From Ailurus styani (lineage: Eukaryota; Chordata; Mammalia; Carnivora; Ailuridae): 64,000 nucleotides of DNA. The position numbers and the translations under genes were made by a program. The stretch covers positions 8,175,936 through 8,239,935 of the forward strand of contig LNAC01000001.1 of assembly GCA_002007465.1 (NCBI GenBank), given 5' to 3'. The notes below the pieces were generated by a model. The model saw only the letters and a program-made list of their open reading frames with translations, ran no database searches and was not told where the DNA came from. This document shows positions 63,146-64,000 of the stretch, one piece after another (within the stretch, counting starts at the first letter, position 1; each line of letters opens with the position of its first letter).

Positions 63146-63710
63146 AAGCCTATTAAAGTAGAGTTCAAACATTTCCCAGATCAGAGTTCAACATTCAGTT
63201 CAGGACATATGAGAAGTTCTGAAGAAGCCAGTTATAATCATCCAAATTGTTCCCAAAGAAAGGGGGGTGGGATGTAACAGCAACAAAAAAAAGTCTATTG
63301 CAGCCCCACAGCAGGCTGTGACAGAAACTAAAACTTAGGGGGGAAAAAAAAACAGCAAAAGAGGTACAGAGCAAAGGCAGAAAACATGCACATAAAATAT
63401 AAAATATGTCCTAAACTTTTAAGAATCGCTCCCGGGTCACTAAACAGAAAATGGGTGGTACTTACGAACAGAAGGTTAACTCCTAAGGTGGATAGAACCT
63501 TGGACTTCATCTAGTCCATCAGTACGCCCATGCTGTGTCCCACCACCTAGGGGAGAATGTCCCTCCAAAAAAACGATACCATGTGTGGGTTTAGCTCTAT
63601 TTGGAAGGGAAAAGGGAAAAGAAACATAGTTACATCACTTGGGTAAGCTGGATAATACGACCCTTTTCCATCTTAAAAGAAGAGGTGATCTTCAAAAAAG
63701 AAGCAGTAAA
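63146..63710. other. single-copy DNA, nothing recognised
   Basis: Purine-rich between 63180 and 63370. A donor-like GTAAGTACC on - at about 63461-63469 lacks a convincing upstream acceptor, so no exon is called. Confidence 0.45.
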
Positions 63711-63905
63711 TGGTACACCTGGGTAGCTCAGTCCGTTAGGTGTCTGCCTTCTGCTCAGGTCATGATCCCAGGGTCCTGAGATCAAGGCCTGCATGGGGCT
63801 CCCTGCTCAGCCTGCTTCTCCCTCTCCCTCTGCTGCTCCCCCTGCTTGTGCTCACTCACTCTTTCTCTCTGTCAAATAAATAAATAAAATATTTAAAAAA
63901 CAAAA
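63711..63905 (+). mobile_element. Can-SINE, intermediate-age type
   Basis: TGGTACACCTGGGTAGCTCA, GTTAGGTGTCTGCCTTCTGC, GAGATCAAGGCCTGCATGG, a CT-rich middle and AAATAAATAAATAAAATATT, then A-rich DNA (AACAAAACAAAAACAAA). Slight head divergence. The target-site duplication is not obvious. Confidence 0.92.
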
Positions 63906-64000
63906 CAAAAACAAATTGGTTCAAGCCTTTAAGTGCAAATACATTTGTCCAGGACAGAAAAAGAACTTGTGGATTTAATCTGAGGACAACTGTCAACATT

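Noticed and set aside
1..64000. bacterial or phage-type systems (operons, toxin-antitoxin, CRISPR, defence islands)
   Set aside because: Repeat content (MIR, L2, L1, Can-SINE) is unambiguously mammalian, and no prokaryote-like gene arrangement exists.

Overview
This window is ordinary nuclear DNA of a placental mammal, and I see no complete protein-coding gene in it. The lineage comes from the short interspersed elements. About nineteen tRNA-derived SINEs share the head GGCGCCTGGGTGGCTCAGT, a CT-rich middle and an AAATAAATAAAATCTT tail, which is the Can-SINE family of Carnivora. The youngest copies carry the variant head GGGTTAAAGCC(T/G)CTGCC and the segment TGCCTGCCTCTCTGCCTACT, which I associate with mustelids (mink, ferret, otter, badger). 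Order Carnivora is secure; Mustelidae is likely.

The rest of the sequence is layered mammalian repeats and single-copy DNA. Old mammal-wide repeats are common: MIR, L2, L1M/HAL1 ends, MaLR-type and other LTRs, MER5A-like and other hAT-like fragments, and a palindromic MITE. Carnivore-era insertions (Can-SINEs, one short young-type L1 end) lie on or inside them. Layout: 1-4.7 kb SINEs and single-copy DNA; 5.3-6.7 and 11.5-13.7 kb antisense L1 remnants; 14.2-15.8 kb LTR remnants and an L1 end carrying a tandem SINE pair; 16-24 kb mostly single copy; 25.2-26.5 kb an LTR remnant followed by a sense L1 3' end with its ORF2 C-terminus; 27.2 kb a truncated U2 snRNA pseudogene; 27.3-29.7 kb single-copy DNA that looks constrained; 30.3-30.6 kb a GGAT-type satellite; 33.4-36 kb L1/LTR remnants; 37-45 kb mostly single copy; 46-49 kb SINEs, an AT-rich block and a young-type L1 end; 52.8-53.3 kb two suspicious duplications, one around the only N; 53.6-61 kb dense L2, MIR, SINE, hAT and LTR; 61-64 kb a G-rich tract, MER5A-like DNA and a last SINE.

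No operons or gene systems apply here. About sixteen AT-rich, homeodomain-motif-dense single-copy blocks resemble the conserved non-coding elements of a gene-poor developmental locus or a large intron. I cannot name the locus without alignment. Three exon-like signals deserve testing: a tyrosine-rich terminal-exon candidate on + (24490-24662), and on - a 160-nt candidate (45222-45381) and a 30-nt micro-exon candidate (57772-57801). I found no undescribed biological system. The most distinctive items are the 3'-truncated U2 retropseudogene with perfect target-site duplications, an A-run flanked by a 17-bp direct repeat, the exon candidates and the N-centred assembly duplication.
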